Shown here one piece after another: positions 8,550 through 18,627 of a DNA stretch of 64,000 bases. Each line of letters opens with the position of its first letter. The stretch's first letter is position 1. Position numbers and translations under genes: made by a program. Under the pieces are notes generated by a model. The model ran no database searches. It was given only the letters and a program-made list of their open reading frames with translations, and was not told where the DNA came from. The DNA is from Rubellimicrobium roseum (GTDB lineage Bacteria > Pseudomonadota > Alphaproteobacteria > Rhodobacterales > Rhodobacteraceae), in contig NZ_VDFV01000010.1 of the NCBI RefSeq assembly GCF_006152145.1, positions 1-64,000 on the forward strand, given 5' to 3'.

Positions 8550-9737
8550 ATGACCAAGTTGCTCCGGGCCGCCTCGGCCCTCGCGCTCCTCGCGGGCGCC
8601 GCCGCCGCGCAGGACGCGGCCGCGCCCAAGATCGGCATCATCCTGGGCTTCACCGGCCCGCTCGAATCCATCACGCCGAACATGGCCACCGGCGCCGAGA
8701 TGGCGATCAACGAAGTGAACGCCGCGGGCGGCCTCCTCGGCCAGCAGGTCGGCGTCGAGCGCGCCGACTCCACCTGCATCGACGCCGCCGCCGCGACGGC
8801 CGCGGCCGAAGGCCTCGTGGCGGGCGGCGCCAACGCCATCATGGGCGCCGACTGCTCGGGCGTGACCGGCGCCGTGCTGACCAACGTCGCCGTGCCCAAC
8901 GGCATCGGGATGATCTCGCCCTCGGCCACCTCGCCCGGCCTCTCGACCGCCGAAGACAACGGCCTCTTCTTCCGCACCGCGCCGTCGGACGCCCGCCAGG
9001 GCGAGATCCTAGCTCAGGTGCTGCAGGAGCGCGGCGTGACCGACGTGGCGCTGACCTACACCAACAACGACTACGGCAAGGGCCTCGCGGACGCCTTCAC
9101 GACCGCCTTCACCGCGGCGGGCGGCACCGTGTCGATCACCGTGCCCCACGAGGACGGCAAGGCCGACTACTCGGCCGAGGTCGCCTCGCTCGCGGCCTCC
9201 GGCTCGGACGTGCTGCTGGTGGCGGGCTACACCGACCAGGGCGGACGCGGCATCATCCAGAACGCGCTCGACACCGGCGCGTTCGAGACCTTCGTGCTGC
9301 CCGACGGCATGATCGGCCAGGACATCGTCGACACCTTAGGCGAAGGCCTCGCGACCTCCTTCGGCACCATGCCGGGCACCGACAGCCCCGGCGCGGCCGC
9401 CTTCCAGGAGATCGCCTCGGCCCAGAGCCTCGACGGGACCTCGGTCTACGCCGGCGAGTCCTACGACGCGGCCGCGCTGATCATGCTCGCCATGGCGGCG
9501 GCGGGCTCGACCAACGGCGCCGACTGGGCCGCGCAGGTCGAGTCGGTCGCCAACGCCCCGGGTGAGCAGGTCCTCCCGGGCGAGCTGGGCAAGGCGCTGG
9601 AGCTGATCGCGGCCGGCACCGACATCGACTACGTGGGCGCCACCGCCGTGGAACTCATCGGGACGGGTGAATCCGCGGGCAACTTCCGCGAACTCGAGTT
9701 CAAGGACGGCCAGATCGAAACGGTCCAGTTCCGCTGA
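8550..9737 (+). CDS. ABC transporter substrate-binding protein (LivK-like), copy B
   Basis: A second Peripla_BP_6 binding protein, 395 aa, with signal peptide MTKLLRAASALALLAGAAAA. It is nearly collinear with copy A and shares blocks such as GMISPSATSPGLSTAED, FFRTAPSDARQG and ALTYTNNDYGKGLAD. Differences are scattered across both lobes, for example EILAQVLQERGVTD against QVMADILKDRGVSE. One permease/ATPase set follows both genes, so the two proteins probably deliver different or overlapping ligands to the same transporter. The high similarity points to a tandem duplication. Confidence 0.9.
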   Translation: MTKLLRAASALALLAGAAAAQDAAAPKIGIILGFTGPLESITPNMATGAEMAINEVNAAGGLLGQQVGVERADSTCIDAAAATAAAEGLVAGGANAIMGADCSGVTGAVLTNVAVPNGIGMISPSATSPGLSTAEDNGLFFRTAPSDARQGEILAQVLQERGVTDVALTYTNNDYGKGLADAFTTAFTAAGGTVSITVPHEDGKADYSAEVASLAASGSDVLLVAGYTDQGGRGIIQNALDTGAFETFVLPDGMIGQDIVDTLGEGLATSFGTMPGTDSPGAAAFQEIASAQSLDGTSVYAGESYDAAALIMLAMAAAGSTNGADWAAQVESVANAPGEQVLPGELGKALELIAAGTDIDYVGATAVELIGTGESAGNFRELEFKDGQIETVQFR

Positions 9738-9762
9738 CATAAAGTTACGTTGACGGAAATGC

Positions 9763-9789
9763 ACGGCCTGGGGTATGGCCCCGGGCCGT
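9763..9789 (+). terminator. Intra-operon hairpin after binding-protein gene B
   Basis: ACGGCCTGGGG (9763-9773) pairs with CCCCGGGCCGT (9779-9789) with one T-G wobble and a 5-nt loop. There is no T-run. It occupies the same position relative to copy B as the hairpin after copy A, so stabilisation or attenuation is likely. Confidence 0.6.
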
Positions 9790-9844
9790 TGCGCTATTCA
9801 AGAGACCCGCCCACGGGTCCGCTTTCCCGAAGGGACTTCCCCGC

Positions 9845-10617
<773 letters not shown>

Positions 10618-10621
<4 letters not shown>

Positions 10622-11451
10622 CCGACTACGAGGCGCTGCGCGACAACCGCGGCAACAACGACCGCTCGATCGCCAAGGACAACGGCAGCGGCGGCCTCCA
10701 CGTCGCCGACAACCGCCAGACCCGGCCCGCGCCCTCCGTCAGCCGCGCCTTCCTCGTGGGCGAAGCGATGGTCGGCGGCTACGGCAAGGGCCCCTCGATC
10801 CTCAACGGCTGCACCATCGCCGCCGAGAAGGGCGAGATCGCGGTGATCGTGGGTCCCAACGGCGCCGGCAAGTCCACCGCCATGAAGGCGGTCTTCGGGA
10901 TGCTCGATCTCCGGCAAGGCTCGGTGCGCCTGAACGGCGAGGACATCACCCGCCTCACGCCCCAGGCCCGCGTGGCCAAGGGCATGGCCTTCGTGCCCCA
11001 GGTCCGCAACATCTTCCCCTCGATGTCCGTCGAGGAGAACCTGGAGATGGGTGCCTTCCTGCGCCGCGACGATATCTCGCGCACCATCGAGCAGGTCTAC
11101 GGCCTCTTCACCATCCTCAGGGACAAGCGCCGCCAGCCCGCGGGCGAGCTGTCGGGCGGCCAGCGCCAGCAGGTCGCGGTGGGCCGTGCGCTGATGACCC
11201 AGCCCAGCGTGCTCATGCTCGACGAGCCCACGGCCGGCGTTTCTCCCATCGTCATGGACGAGCTTTTCGACCGCATCATCGAGATCGCGCGGCAGGGCAT
11301 CACCATCCTGATGGTCGAGCAGAACGCGCGCCAGGCGCTCGAGATTGCGGACAAGGGCTACGTCCTCGTCCAGGGCGGCAACGCCTTCACCGGCACCGGC
11401 AAGGAACTCCTGGCCGACCCGCAGGTGCGCAAGTCGTTCCTGGGGGGATGA
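10618..11451 (+). CDS. livF: HAAT-family ABC transporter ATP-binding protein (LivF-like) with N-terminal extension
   Basis: The second ATPase of the importer, 277 aa. It has Walker A GPNGAGKST (79-87), signature LSGGQ (178-182) and Walker B VLMLDE (198-203). The first 40 or so residues are an Asn/Asp/Arg-rich, probably disordered extension (MTDYEALRDNRGNNDRSIAK...) that ordinary LivF proteins lack. The ATGA overlap with livG supports this start over a later one. It may be a regulatory tail or simply lineage-specific sequence. Confidence 0.92.
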
Positions 11452-11469
11452 GGATGGGCCCCCGTCGCA

Positions 11470-11485
11470 TTAACCTTCCGGCAAC
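11470..11485 (+). promoter_or_regulatory. CtrA-like degenerate box upstream of livH
   Basis: TTAACCTTCCGGCAAC has the TTAA-N7-NNAAC spacing with two departures from the CtrA consensus. A further poor match (GTAA-N7-TCAAC) follows at 11502-11517. Both lie in the 115-bp gap between livF and livH, where an internal promoter could be placed. Confidence 0.22.
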
Positions 11486-11566
11486 CCGACCGTTCGGTGC
11501 TGTAACGTTTCGTCAACGCGCGTCCGGGATCCTTGGTCCCATGACCCGCAGCCACAGGACCCCCTG

Positions 11567-12577
11567 ATGGACCTCCTCAACGCCCTCGTGGCCTTCCTGA
11601 ACTTCGTGTTCATCCCCGCCCTGGCCTATGGCTCGCAGCTCGCGCTGGGGGCGCTGGGGGCGACGCTGATCTACGGCATCCTGCGCTTCTCGAACTTCGC
11701 CCATGGCGAGACGATGGCCTTCGGCACGGCGATCACCATCCTCCTCACCTTCGGCCTGCAAGCCCTTGGTATCACGTTCGGACCGTTGCCCACGGCGCTC
11801 ATCGCCCTGCCCCTGGCCATCGCGGCGACGGCGCTCCTGCTCCTGGGCACCGACCGACTGGTCTATCGCTTCTACCGCGACGCCAAGGCCGCGCCGACGA
11901 TCCTGGTGATCGTCTCCTTGGGTGTCATGTTCATCATGAGCGCCATCACCCGCTTCCTCGTGGGCGTGGAGGACATCGCCTTCGCCGACGGCGAGCGCTT
12001 CGTGGTCACCGCGCGCGGCTTCCGCGACTGGTCGGGGCTCGAGGAGGGACTCGCCATCCGCTCGACCCAGGTCATCACGGTGGTCGTGGCCGGCATCGCC
12101 GTGGCGTTGCTCTTCTGGTTTCTCAACCGCACCCGCACCGGCAAGTCGATGCGCGCCTTCTCGGACAACGAGGACCTCGCGCTGCTGTCGGGCATCAACC
12201 CGAACCGCGTGGTCGCCGTGACCTGGGTCATCGTGGCGGCGCTGGCGACCACGGCCGGGGTCCTCTACGGCCTCGACAAGAGCTTCAAGGCCTTCACCTA
12301 CTTCCAGCTCCTGCTGCCCATTTTCGCAGCGGCGGTGGTCGGGGGCCTGGGCAATCCGCTCGGCGCCATCGCGGGCGGCTTCGTGATCGCCTTCTCCGAG
12401 GTCATGGTCACCTACGCCTGGCGGCAGGTCGTGGCCTACGCCCTGCCGGGCGATTGGGCGCCGGCGGGCCTCCTCCAGATCATGTCGACCGAATACAAGT
12501 TCGCGGTCTCCTTCGCGATCCTCATCATCGTTCTCCTCTTCAAGCCCACGGGCCTCTTCAAGGGTCAATCGGTATGA
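11567..12577 (+). CDS. livH: HAAT-family ABC transporter permease (LivH-like)
   Basis: Inner-membrane permease subunit, 336 aa, with about eight hydrophobic segments. The N-terminal helix is preceded by the typical LALGALGATLIYGILRFSNFAHGE block of LivH proteins. A GGLGNPLGAIAGGFVIAFSE segment near the C-terminus corresponds to the conserved cytoplasmic coupling region. It overlaps livM by ATGA. It would form the translocation pore with LivM, energised by LivF and LivG. Confidence 0.93.
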   Translation: MDLLNALVAFLNFVFIPALAYGSQLALGALGATLIYGILRFSNFAHGETMAFGTAITILLTFGLQALGITFGPLPTALIALPLAIAATALLLLGTDRLVYRFYRDAKAAPTILVIVSLGVMFIMSAITRFLVGVEDIAFADGERFVVTARGFRDWSGLEEGLAIRSTQVITVVVAGIAVALLFWFLNRTRTGKSMRAFSDNEDLALLSGINPNRVVAVTWVIVAALATTAGVLYGLDKSFKAFTYFQLLLPIFAAAVVGGLGNPLGAIAGGFVIAFSEVMVTYAWRQVVAYALPGDWAPAGLLQIMSTEYKFAVSFAILIIVLLFKPTGLFKGQSV

Positions 12578-13920
12578 CGACTGTTCCCCAAGCGACCCTA
12601 GCCCGGTCCTCGGCCTCCGGCGCAAGCCTGCGCCCCGTCCTTCTCTATCTCGCGATGGCGGCGCTGATTGTCGGGACCGGCTTCGTCATGGGCTGGAACT
12701 ACGCGCTGACCGTCGTGAACATGGGCCTGATCTCGGCCATCATGGCGCTGGGCGTGAACCTGCAATGGGGCTTCGCCGGGCTTTTCAACGTGGGCGTCAT
12801 GGGATTCGTCGCGCTGGGTGGGCTCGGGGCCGTGCTGGTCGCCATGCCGCCAGTGGCCGAGGCCTGGGTGGTCGGCGGCGGACGTGTCGGGGCCGGCCTC
12901 GTGCTCGGGGTGCTCACCGTCGTGTCGCTGGTCGTGATCCGCACCCGCATGGCTCGGGGGCAGCTCGCGACCTTCGTGATGCTGGCCGTGGGCGTCGGAG
13001 GCTATCTGGTGATGCGCGCCGTGCTGGATCCCGGCGTGATCGCTGTCGAGGCCGTGAACCCCGCCTCCACCGGCTATTTCGGCGGCCTCGGACTGCCGGT
13101 GCTCCTCGCCTGGCCCGCCGGTGGCCTGCTGGCCGCCGGCGCCGCCTGGATCATCGGCAAGACGGCTCTGGGCCTGCGGTCGGATTACCTCGCCATCGCG
13201 ACGTTGGGCATCGCCGAGATCATCCTCGCCGTCCTCAAGAACGAGGACTGGCTGGCGCGGGGCGTCAAGAACGTGGTGGGCATTCCCTCGCCCGTCCCGC
13301 AGGAGATCGCGCTTCAGCAGGACCCCGGCTTCGTGGCCCGCGCGGCCTCCTTCGGCGTGGACCCGGTCACGGCCTCGACCCTCTGGGTCAAGGTCCTCTA
13401 CATGGGCCTTTTCGCGGTCGTGCTGCTCGCATTGCTCCTTCTTGCGCAGCTCGCGCTTCGCTCGCCCTGGGGGCGCATGATGCGCGCCATCCGGGACAAC
13501 GAGGTCGCCGCCGCCGCGATGGGCAAGGACGTGACCGCCCGCCACTTGCAGATCTTCGTGCTAGGCTCGGCCATCTGCGGCATCGCCGGCGCCATGATGG
13601 TGACGCTCGACGGCCAGCTCACGCCGGGCTCCTACCAGCCGCTGCGCTATACCTTCCTGATCTGGGTCATGGTGATCGTCGGCGGCTCCGGCAACAACTG
13701 GGGCGCGGTACTGGGCGGCTTTCTGATCTGGTGGCTCTGGGTGATCGTGGAGCCCCTGGGCAACGCGCTTTTCGGCGTCATCAGCACCACTCTGCCCGCC
13801 GGTTCGCCGATCACGTCACATCTCCAGGACGCCAGCGCTCATATGCGCCTGCTGACGATGGGCGTGATCCTGCTCCTCGTGCTGCGTTTCTCGCCGCGTG
13901 GCCTCATCCCCGAGAAGTGA
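12574..13920 (+). CDS. livM: HAAT-family ABC transporter permease (LivM-like)
   Basis: The second permease subunit, 448 aa. Hydrophobic helices begin at about residue 18, and the family block LQWGFAGLFNVGVMGFVALGG is followed by further helices. The coupling region (RSPWGRMMRAIRDNEVAAAAMGKD) and the block MVIVGGSGNNWGAVLGGFLIWWLW are clear. The ATG at 12574 is chosen because it overlaps the livH stop by four bases, while the longer ORF would read through livH in another frame. It is the last gene of the operon and ends before a strong terminator. Confidence 0.93.
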   Translation: MTTVPQATLARSSASGASLRPVLLYLAMAALIVGTGFVMGWNYALTVVNMGLISAIMALGVNLQWGFAGLFNVGVMGFVALGGLGAVLVAMPPVAEAWVVGGGRVGAGLVLGVLTVVSLVVIRTRMARGQLATFVMLAVGVGGYLVMRAVLDPGVIAVEAVNPASTGYFGGLGLPVLLAWPAGGLLAAGAAWIIGKTALGLRSDYLAIATLGIAEIILAVLKNEDWLARGVKNVVGIPSPVPQEIALQQDPGFVARAASFGVDPVTASTLWVKVLYMGLFAVVLLALLLLAQLALRSPWGRMMRAIRDNEVAAAAMGKDVTARHLQIFVLGSAICGIAGAMMVTLDGQLTPGSYQPLRYTFLIWVMVIVGGSGNNWGAVLGGFLIWWLWVIVEPLGNALFGVISTTLPAGSPITSHLQDASAHMRLLTMGVILLLVLRFSPRGLIPEK

Positions 13921-13939
13921 GCGGCCTCTCGGGTCGATG

Positions 13940-13975
13940 AACCCCGCGCGGTCTGCCAGCCGCGCGGGGTTTTCC
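13940..13975 (+). terminator. Rho-independent terminator of the liv operon
   Basis: AACCCCGCGCGG (13940-13951) pairs perfectly with CCGCGCGGGGTT (13960-13971) around an 8-nt loop, and the hairpin runs into TTTTCC. It lies directly after livM and before the convergent dehydrogenase gene, so it can serve both strands. Confidence 0.85.
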
Positions 13976-13979
13976 GTTC

Positions 13980-14867
13980 CTAGCGCCGAAGCCGCTTGAT
14001 GAGGCTCGACGTGTCCCAGCGACCGCCGCCCATAGCCTGCACGTCCCCGTAGAACTGGTCCACCAGCGCGGTGACCGGCAGGCTCGCCCCAATCTCCCGC
14101 GCGGTATGGAGGCAGATGCCGAGATCCTTGCGCATCCAGTCCACCGCGAAGCCGTGCTCGAACCGGTCATCCAGCATGGTCCCGTGCCTGTTCACCATCT
14201 GCCAGGACCCGGCCGCCCCCTGCGAGATGACCTCCACCAGCGCCCGTCCGTCGAGCCCGGCCTTCTTGGCGAAGGCCAGCGCCTCTGACAGCCCCTGCAC
14301 CAGCCCGGCGATGGCGATCTGGTTCGCCATCTTGGCCATCTGCCCGCTGCCCACCTCGCCCAGCCGCCGGCAGACGCGCGTGTACGGCGCCACGATCACT
14401 TCGGCCCGTGCATAGTCGGCCTCGGAGCCCCCGCACATGATCGAGAGCTGGCCCTTCTCGGCCCCCGCCTGACCGCCCGACACCGGCGCGTCCACGTAGC
14501 CGATGCCCTTCCGGGCGGCCTCGGCCGCGAGTTCCCGAGTGACCTGCGCGCTCACCGTGGTGTGGTCGATGAAGAGCGTGCCCTCGGCCATGCCGGCAAA
14601 CGCGCCGTCCTCGCCCAGGCAGACGGCGCGCAGGTCGTCGTCGTTGCCTACGCAGGCCAGCACGGCCCCGGCACCCTGCGCCGCCTCGCGGGGCGTGGGC
14701 GCGTTGCGATGGCCGTGCCGCTCGACCCAGGCCTCGGCGCGGGCCGTCGTACGGTTGTAGACCGTGACCTCCGCCCCGGCCGCCGCCAGATGCCCGGCCA
14801 TCGGCCCGCCCATCACCCCGAGCCCCAGAAAGGCCAGACGCCCCACTCCCGCCCCTGTGTCCGTCAT
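13980..14867 (-). CDS. NAD(P)-dependent beta-hydroxyacid dehydrogenase (3-hydroxyisobutyrate dehydrogenase family)
   Basis: A 295-aa oxidoreductase. The Rossmann motif FLGLGVMGGPMAGHLAAAG lies near the N-terminus. The substrate block DAPVSGGQAGAEKGQLSIM and the catalytic-lysine region GQMAKMANQIAIAGLVQG are both intact. Candidate substrates are 3-hydroxyisobutyrate, tartronate semialdehyde or 2-(hydroxymethyl)glutarate. Valine catabolism would fit a branched-chain amino-acid transporter next door, but this is only circumstantial. The start MTDTGAGVG at 14867 is preferred to the longer ORF because it places the Rossmann motif at the usual distance. Confidence 0.88.
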   Translation of the reverse strand: MTDTGAGVGRLAFLGLGVMGGPMAGHLAAAGAEVTVYNRTTARAEAWVERHGHRNAPTPREAAQGAGAVLACVGNDDDLRAVCLGEDGAFAGMAEGTLFIDHTTVSAQVTRELAAEAARKGIGYVDAPVSGGQAGAEKGQLSIMCGGSEADYARAEVIVAPYTRVCRRLGEVGSGQMAKMANQIAIAGLVQGLSEALAFAKKAGLDGRALVEVISQGAAGSWQMVNRHGTMLDDRFEHGFAVDWMRKDLGICLHTAREIGASLPVTALVDQFYGDVQAMGGGRWDTSSLIKRLRR

Positions 14868-14947
14868 ACGCTTGCCCCGCCTGTGAAACCCTGCCAAACG
14901 GTTGGCCGCATCCCAAAGCCCCGTCAACCTGCCCCGGAGCCCTCTCG

Positions 14948-17416
14948 TTGGTCACTCTGTTCCGCTGGCTCTTCCGGGTGACGGTGGCCCTGGTCGTCCT
15001 AGGCGTGCTGGCCTTCACGCTCCTGACCTGGTTCGCCTCGCGCTCGCTGCCCGACTACGAGGCCACGACCGAGGTCGAGGGGATCGGCGCCCAGGTCGAG
15101 ATCGTGCGCGACCATTCCAGCGTTCCCCATATCTTCGGAAAGACAGACGCCGACGTGTTCTTCGCACTGGGCTATGCCCATGCGCAGGACCGGCTCTGGC
15201 AGATGATGATGACACGGCGCACCGTGCAGGGCCGCCTGTCCGAGCTCTTCGGCGAGCGGACCCTCGGCATCGACCGGCTGATGCGCCGCCTCGACCTCCA
15301 TACCCTCGCCCGCGAATCGCTCGACGATCAGGACGCGCCCGCGCGGGACGCGCTCGAGTCCTACAGCGCCGGGGTCAATGCCTGGCTCGCCGAGGTCAAC
15401 GAAGGCGCTCTGGGCCGCGGCGCCCCCGAGATGTGGCTCTTTCGCCAAGCCATCGCGCCATGGCAGCCCGCCGACTCGCTGGCGGTCCTCAAGCTGATGG
15501 CGCTCCGGCTCAACGCTCACCTGGATGCCGAGGTGCTGCGCGCCCGCGCCTCGCTGGTGCTGCCGCCCGAGCGGCTGGCCGACATCCTGCCCGACATGCC
15601 CGGAGAGGGCGTGGCCGCCCTGCCCGCCTATGCCGAGCTGGTCCCCAGCGCCCGGCCCAGCTTCGCCGAAGCCACGTCTCGAGATCCTCTGTTTCCGAAT
15701 CCCGGCACCGGGCTTGCAGGGGCGTCGAACGTCTGGGCGGCGGGGGTGTCGCGCTCGGCCGCGGGCTCGACGCTGCTCGCCAACGACCCGCATCTGGGGC
15801 TTTCGGCCCCCGGCACCTTCTACCTCGCGCGGCTGGAGCTTTCGACCGGCGGCGTGATCGGCGGCACCATCCCCGGCCTGCCTCTCGTGCTGACGGGGCG
15901 CAGCGCCAACCTGGGCTGGGGCGTCACGTCGAGCTACCTCGACGATCTCGACGTGCAGGCCGAGGAGGTGAACCCCGCCAACGCCGATGAATACCGCACG
16001 CCCGAAGGCTGGGCCCCCTTCCGCAGCCGCGACAGCATCATCGAGGTCAAGGACGCCCCTGCGGTCACCGTCCGCCTGCAGTGGACCGAGAATGGCCCGG
16101 TCTTGGGCCCCGAGGACTTCGACCTAGGCCAGATCCGGCCGCCGGGGCATGTCATGTCCATCTCCTGGACGGCGCTGTCCGACCGGGACACCACCCTGAC
16201 CGCCGCCCTGCGGATCATGCGCGCTCGCGACATGGAGGAGGCGCTCGATGCCGTGCCGCTCTTCGTGGCGCCGTCGCAGAACCTCGTCCTTGCCGACCGC
16301 AACCGCATCGCCATGGCGACTCTCGGCGCCATCCCCGACCGCGACCCGGCGCACCAGAGCAAGGGCCGCCTGCCCACCCTGGGCCACCGGCCCGAGAACC
16401 GCTGGCGCGGCGTCAAACCCGCCGAGGCCAATCCCGTCTTTCTCGATCCTGAAGGCGGCGTGGTCGGAAACACGAACAACAAGATCCTCGACGCGCCCTT
16501 CCCGGACCACCTGTCCTTCCTCTGGGGCGACAGCCAGCGCATCCAGCGGTGGCAGTTCCTGATGCAGGGGCGCGAGATCCACACCCGCGACAGCTTTATC
16601 GAGGCGCAGCTCGACACCGTGTCGCCGGCCGCGCGCACGCTCCTGCCGCTTGTGGCCCGCGACCTGTGGTTCACCGGCGAGGCCGCGCCCGAGGGCACGC
16701 CCGAGCGGCAGCGCGCCCGCGCGCTGGAGCTGCTGGCCGAATGGAACGGCCAGATGAACGAGCACCTGCCCGAGCCGCTGATCTATTCCGCCTGGATGCG
16801 CATGCTGCAGGAGAGGCTCGTGCGCGACGAGCTGGGTCCCTTGGCCGACGCCTTCACCCATGTCGAGCCCCTGTTTCTGGAGCGGGTCTTCAAGGACATC
16901 GACGGTGCCTCCATCTGGTGCGACGTGCAGCAGTCCGAGCCGGTCGAGACCTGCGACGACATGGCCCGCGAAGCACTGGACGAAGCACTCCTGCAGATCG
17001 ACGCGCGCTGGGGCACGGCGCTCGAATCGCTGCGCTGGGGCGACGCGCACGAGGCGGCGCACGACCATCCGGTGCTCGGGGGCACGCCGCTCCTGAGCTG
17101 GTTCGTGAACGTCCGCCAGTCCACCAGCGGCGACGACGACACGCTGATGCGCGGGCGGACCAGGGGCACTGGCCCGAACCCGTTCGTCAACGTCCACGCG
17201 GCGGCCTATCGGGGAGTCTACGACTTCGCCGACCCCGACTCCTCCGTGTTCATCATCCCGACGGGCCAGTCGGGCCACCCGCTCTCCCGGCACTATGACG
17301 ATTTGGGCGAGCTGTGGCGGCGGGGCGAATACATCCCCATGTCGCTCGATCCCGCGCTGGCGCGCGCGGCGGCCGTGGGGGTCACGACGCTCATGCCCGA
17401 AGGGTCGACGCCCTAG
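14948..17416 (+). CDS. Penicillin acylase family protein (Ntn hydrolase)
   Basis: A large amide hydrolase of the Ntn family (822 aa). A hydrophobic N-terminal segment (LFRWLFRVTVALVVLGVLAFTLLTWF) exports or anchors it. The alpha chain follows (VEIVRDHSSVPHIFGKTDADVFFALGYAHAQDRLWQM). The predicted autocatalytic site is GASNVW with S260 as the new N-terminal nucleophile of the beta chain. The beta chain contains the expected NDPHLG and GTIPGLPLVLTG blocks. Translation appears to begin at a TTG, with GGAG nine bases upstream. Likely substrates are acyl-homoserine lactones, beta-lactams or N-acyl amides; the sequence does not decide. Confidence 0.88.
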   Translation: MVTLFRWLFRVTVALVVLGVLAFTLLTWFASRSLPDYEATTEVEGIGAQVEIVRDHSSVPHIFGKTDADVFFALGYAHAQDRLWQMMMTRRTVQGRLSELFGERTLGIDRLMRRLDLHTLARESLDDQDAPARDALESYSAGVNAWLAEVNEGALGRGAPEMWLFRQAIAPWQPADSLAVLKLMALRLNAHLDAEVLRARASLVLPPERLADILPDMPGEGVAALPAYAELVPSARPSFAEATSRDPLFPNPGTGLAGASNVWAAGVSRSAAGSTLLANDPHLGLSAPGTFYLARLELSTGGVIGGTIPGLPLVLTGRSANLGWGVTSSYLDDLDVQAEEVNPANADEYRTPEGWAPFRSRDSIIEVKDAPAVTVRLQWTENGPVLGPEDFDLGQIRPPGHVMSISWTALSDRDTTLTAALRIMRARDMEEALDAVPLFVAPSQNLVLADRNRIAMATLGAIPDRDPAHQSKGRLPTLGHRPENRWRGVKPAEANPVFLDPEGGVVGNTNNKILDAPFPDHLSFLWGDSQRIQRWQFLMQGREIHTRDSFIEAQLDTVSPAARTLLPLVARDLWFTGEAAPEGTPERQRARALELLAEWNGQMNEHLPEPLIYSAWMRMLQERLVRDELGPLADAFTHVEPLFLERVFKDIDGASIWCDVQQSEPVETCDDMAREALDEALLQIDARWGTALESLRWGDAHEAAHDHPVLGGTPLLSWFVNVRQSTSGDDDTLMRGRTRGTGPNPFVNVHAAAYRGVYDFADPDSSVFIIPTGQSGHPLSRHYDDLGELWRRGEYIPMSLDPALARAAAVGVTTLMPEGSTP

Positions 17417-17426
17417 TGCACCGATC

Positions 17427-17454
17427 CCGTCGTCGCGACGGAGGTTTGGACCTC
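17427..17454. terminator. Tandem short hairpins between convergent genes
   Basis: CCGTCG/CGACGG (17427-17441) and GAGGT/ACCTC (17441-17454, followed by TTAAAG) form two small perfect stems between the acylase gene and the convergent hflX. Either could be a weak terminator. They cannot both form fully, because position 17441 is shared. Confidence 0.35.
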
Positions 17455-18627
17455 TTAAAGTGTCGAGTAGCGGTCCCGCTGCCGCGCGGTCCAGCGCACG
17501 CGCATGCGCGTGCCCTTCTCCTCGTCCTGCTCCCCGACCACCAAACGGTTCTCGTGAAGCCAAGCCCGCTGCCTCCCGGCGGCGTAGGGGACGACGACCT
17601 CCTCCTCCTCGCGGGGTTCGTCGAGCCGGCCCGAGACCTCGGCCAAGAGAGCGTCGAGACCCTCTCCGTTCGTGGCCGAGACAGGGAAGACCTGCGGCAC
17701 CCGCTCGCCCTGCACCCGAACCGATTCGCGTGATTCGGGGTCCAGAAGATCGATCTTGTTCCATACCTCGATCAGCGGGGTGCCCTCGCCCACGCCCAGG
17801 CTCTGAAGGATCGCCTCCACGTCCTCGGCCTGCTGATCGGTCTGCGCGTGGCTGATGTCGCGCACGTGCAGGATCAGGTCGGCGTCCAGAACCTCCTCCA
17901 GGGTGGCCCGGAAGGCCGCGACCAGCTCGGTCGGGAGGTCCGAGATGAAGCCCACCGTGTCCGACAGGATCACGTCGAGCCCCGAGGGCAGCCTTACCCG
18001 TCGCATCGTCGGATCGAGCGTGGCGAACAGCATGTCCTTGGCCAGCACCTCGGCGCCGGTCAGGCGGTTGAAGATCGTGCTCTTGCCGGCGTTGGTGTAG
18101 CCCACCAGCGCCACGACCGGAAACGGCACCTTGGCGCGGGCCGCACGGTGCAGGGTCCGCGTCCGCGCCACCCGGTCGATCTGCCGGCGCAGCTTGACGA
18201 GCTGATCATCGATCGCGCGCCGGTCGGCCTCGATCTGCGTCTCGCCGGGGCCGCCAACGAAGCCGAAGCCACCGCGCTGCCGCTCCAAGTGGGTCCAGGA
18301 CCGCACGAGGCGGGTGCGCTGGTAGCTCAGCGCCGCCATCTCGACTTGCAGCACGCCCTCGCGGGTGCGCGCGCGGTCGGCGAAGATCTCGAGGATCACG
18401 CCCGTCCGGTCGAGGAGCTTGACGCCCCACTCCTTCTCAAGGTTGCGCTGCTGTACAGGGCTTACGGGCCCGTCCACCAGCACCAGCTCGACGCCGGCGT
18501 CCTTGAAGCGTCCCTTCAGCTCTTCGATCTTGCCCGATCCGAAGAGCATTCCCGGATGCACGCGGCCCAGCCGCACGATCTCCGAGCCGCGCACGTCGAG
18601 CCCCGGCAGCGCTGCGGCCAAGGCCAC
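17455..18627 (-). CDS. hflX: GTPase HflX (5' end uncertain)
   Basis: A ribosome-associated GTPase that splits stalled 70S ribosomes. The HflX domain (VHPGMLFGSGKIEELK, VDGPVSPVQQRNLEKEW, RTRLVRSWTHLERQRGG) precedes the G domain with G1 GYTNAGKST, G3 DTVGF and G4 NKID. The listed GTG at 18627 gives 390 aa. Homologous sequence clearly continues upstream in frame (TPAWVLHPEIKNDRDARP), reaching a stop at 18787-18789 with no ATG, GTG or TTG on the way. The true start may be CTG at 18729 or ATT at 18747, or the start may be damaged. It is the last gene of the dusB-ntr-hfq operon. Confidence 0.93.
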   Translation of the reverse strand: MALAAALPGLDVRGSEIVRLGRVHPGMLFGSGKIEELKGRFKDAGVELVLVDGPVSPVQQRNLEKEWGVKLLDRTGVILEIFADRARTREGVLQVEMAALSYQRTRLVRSWTHLERQRGGFGFVGGPGETQIEADRRAIDDQLVKLRRQIDRVARTRTLHRAARAKVPFPVVALVGYTNAGKSTIFNRLTGAEVLAKDMLFATLDPTMRRVRLPSGLDVILSDTVGFISDLPTELVAAFRATLEEVLDADLILHVRDISHAQTDQQAEDVEAILQSLGVGEGTPLIEVWNKIDLLDPESRESVRVQGERVPQVFPVSATNGEGLDALLAEVSGRLDEPREEEEVVVPYAAGRQRAWLHENRLVVGEQDEEKGTRMRVRWTARQRDRYSTL

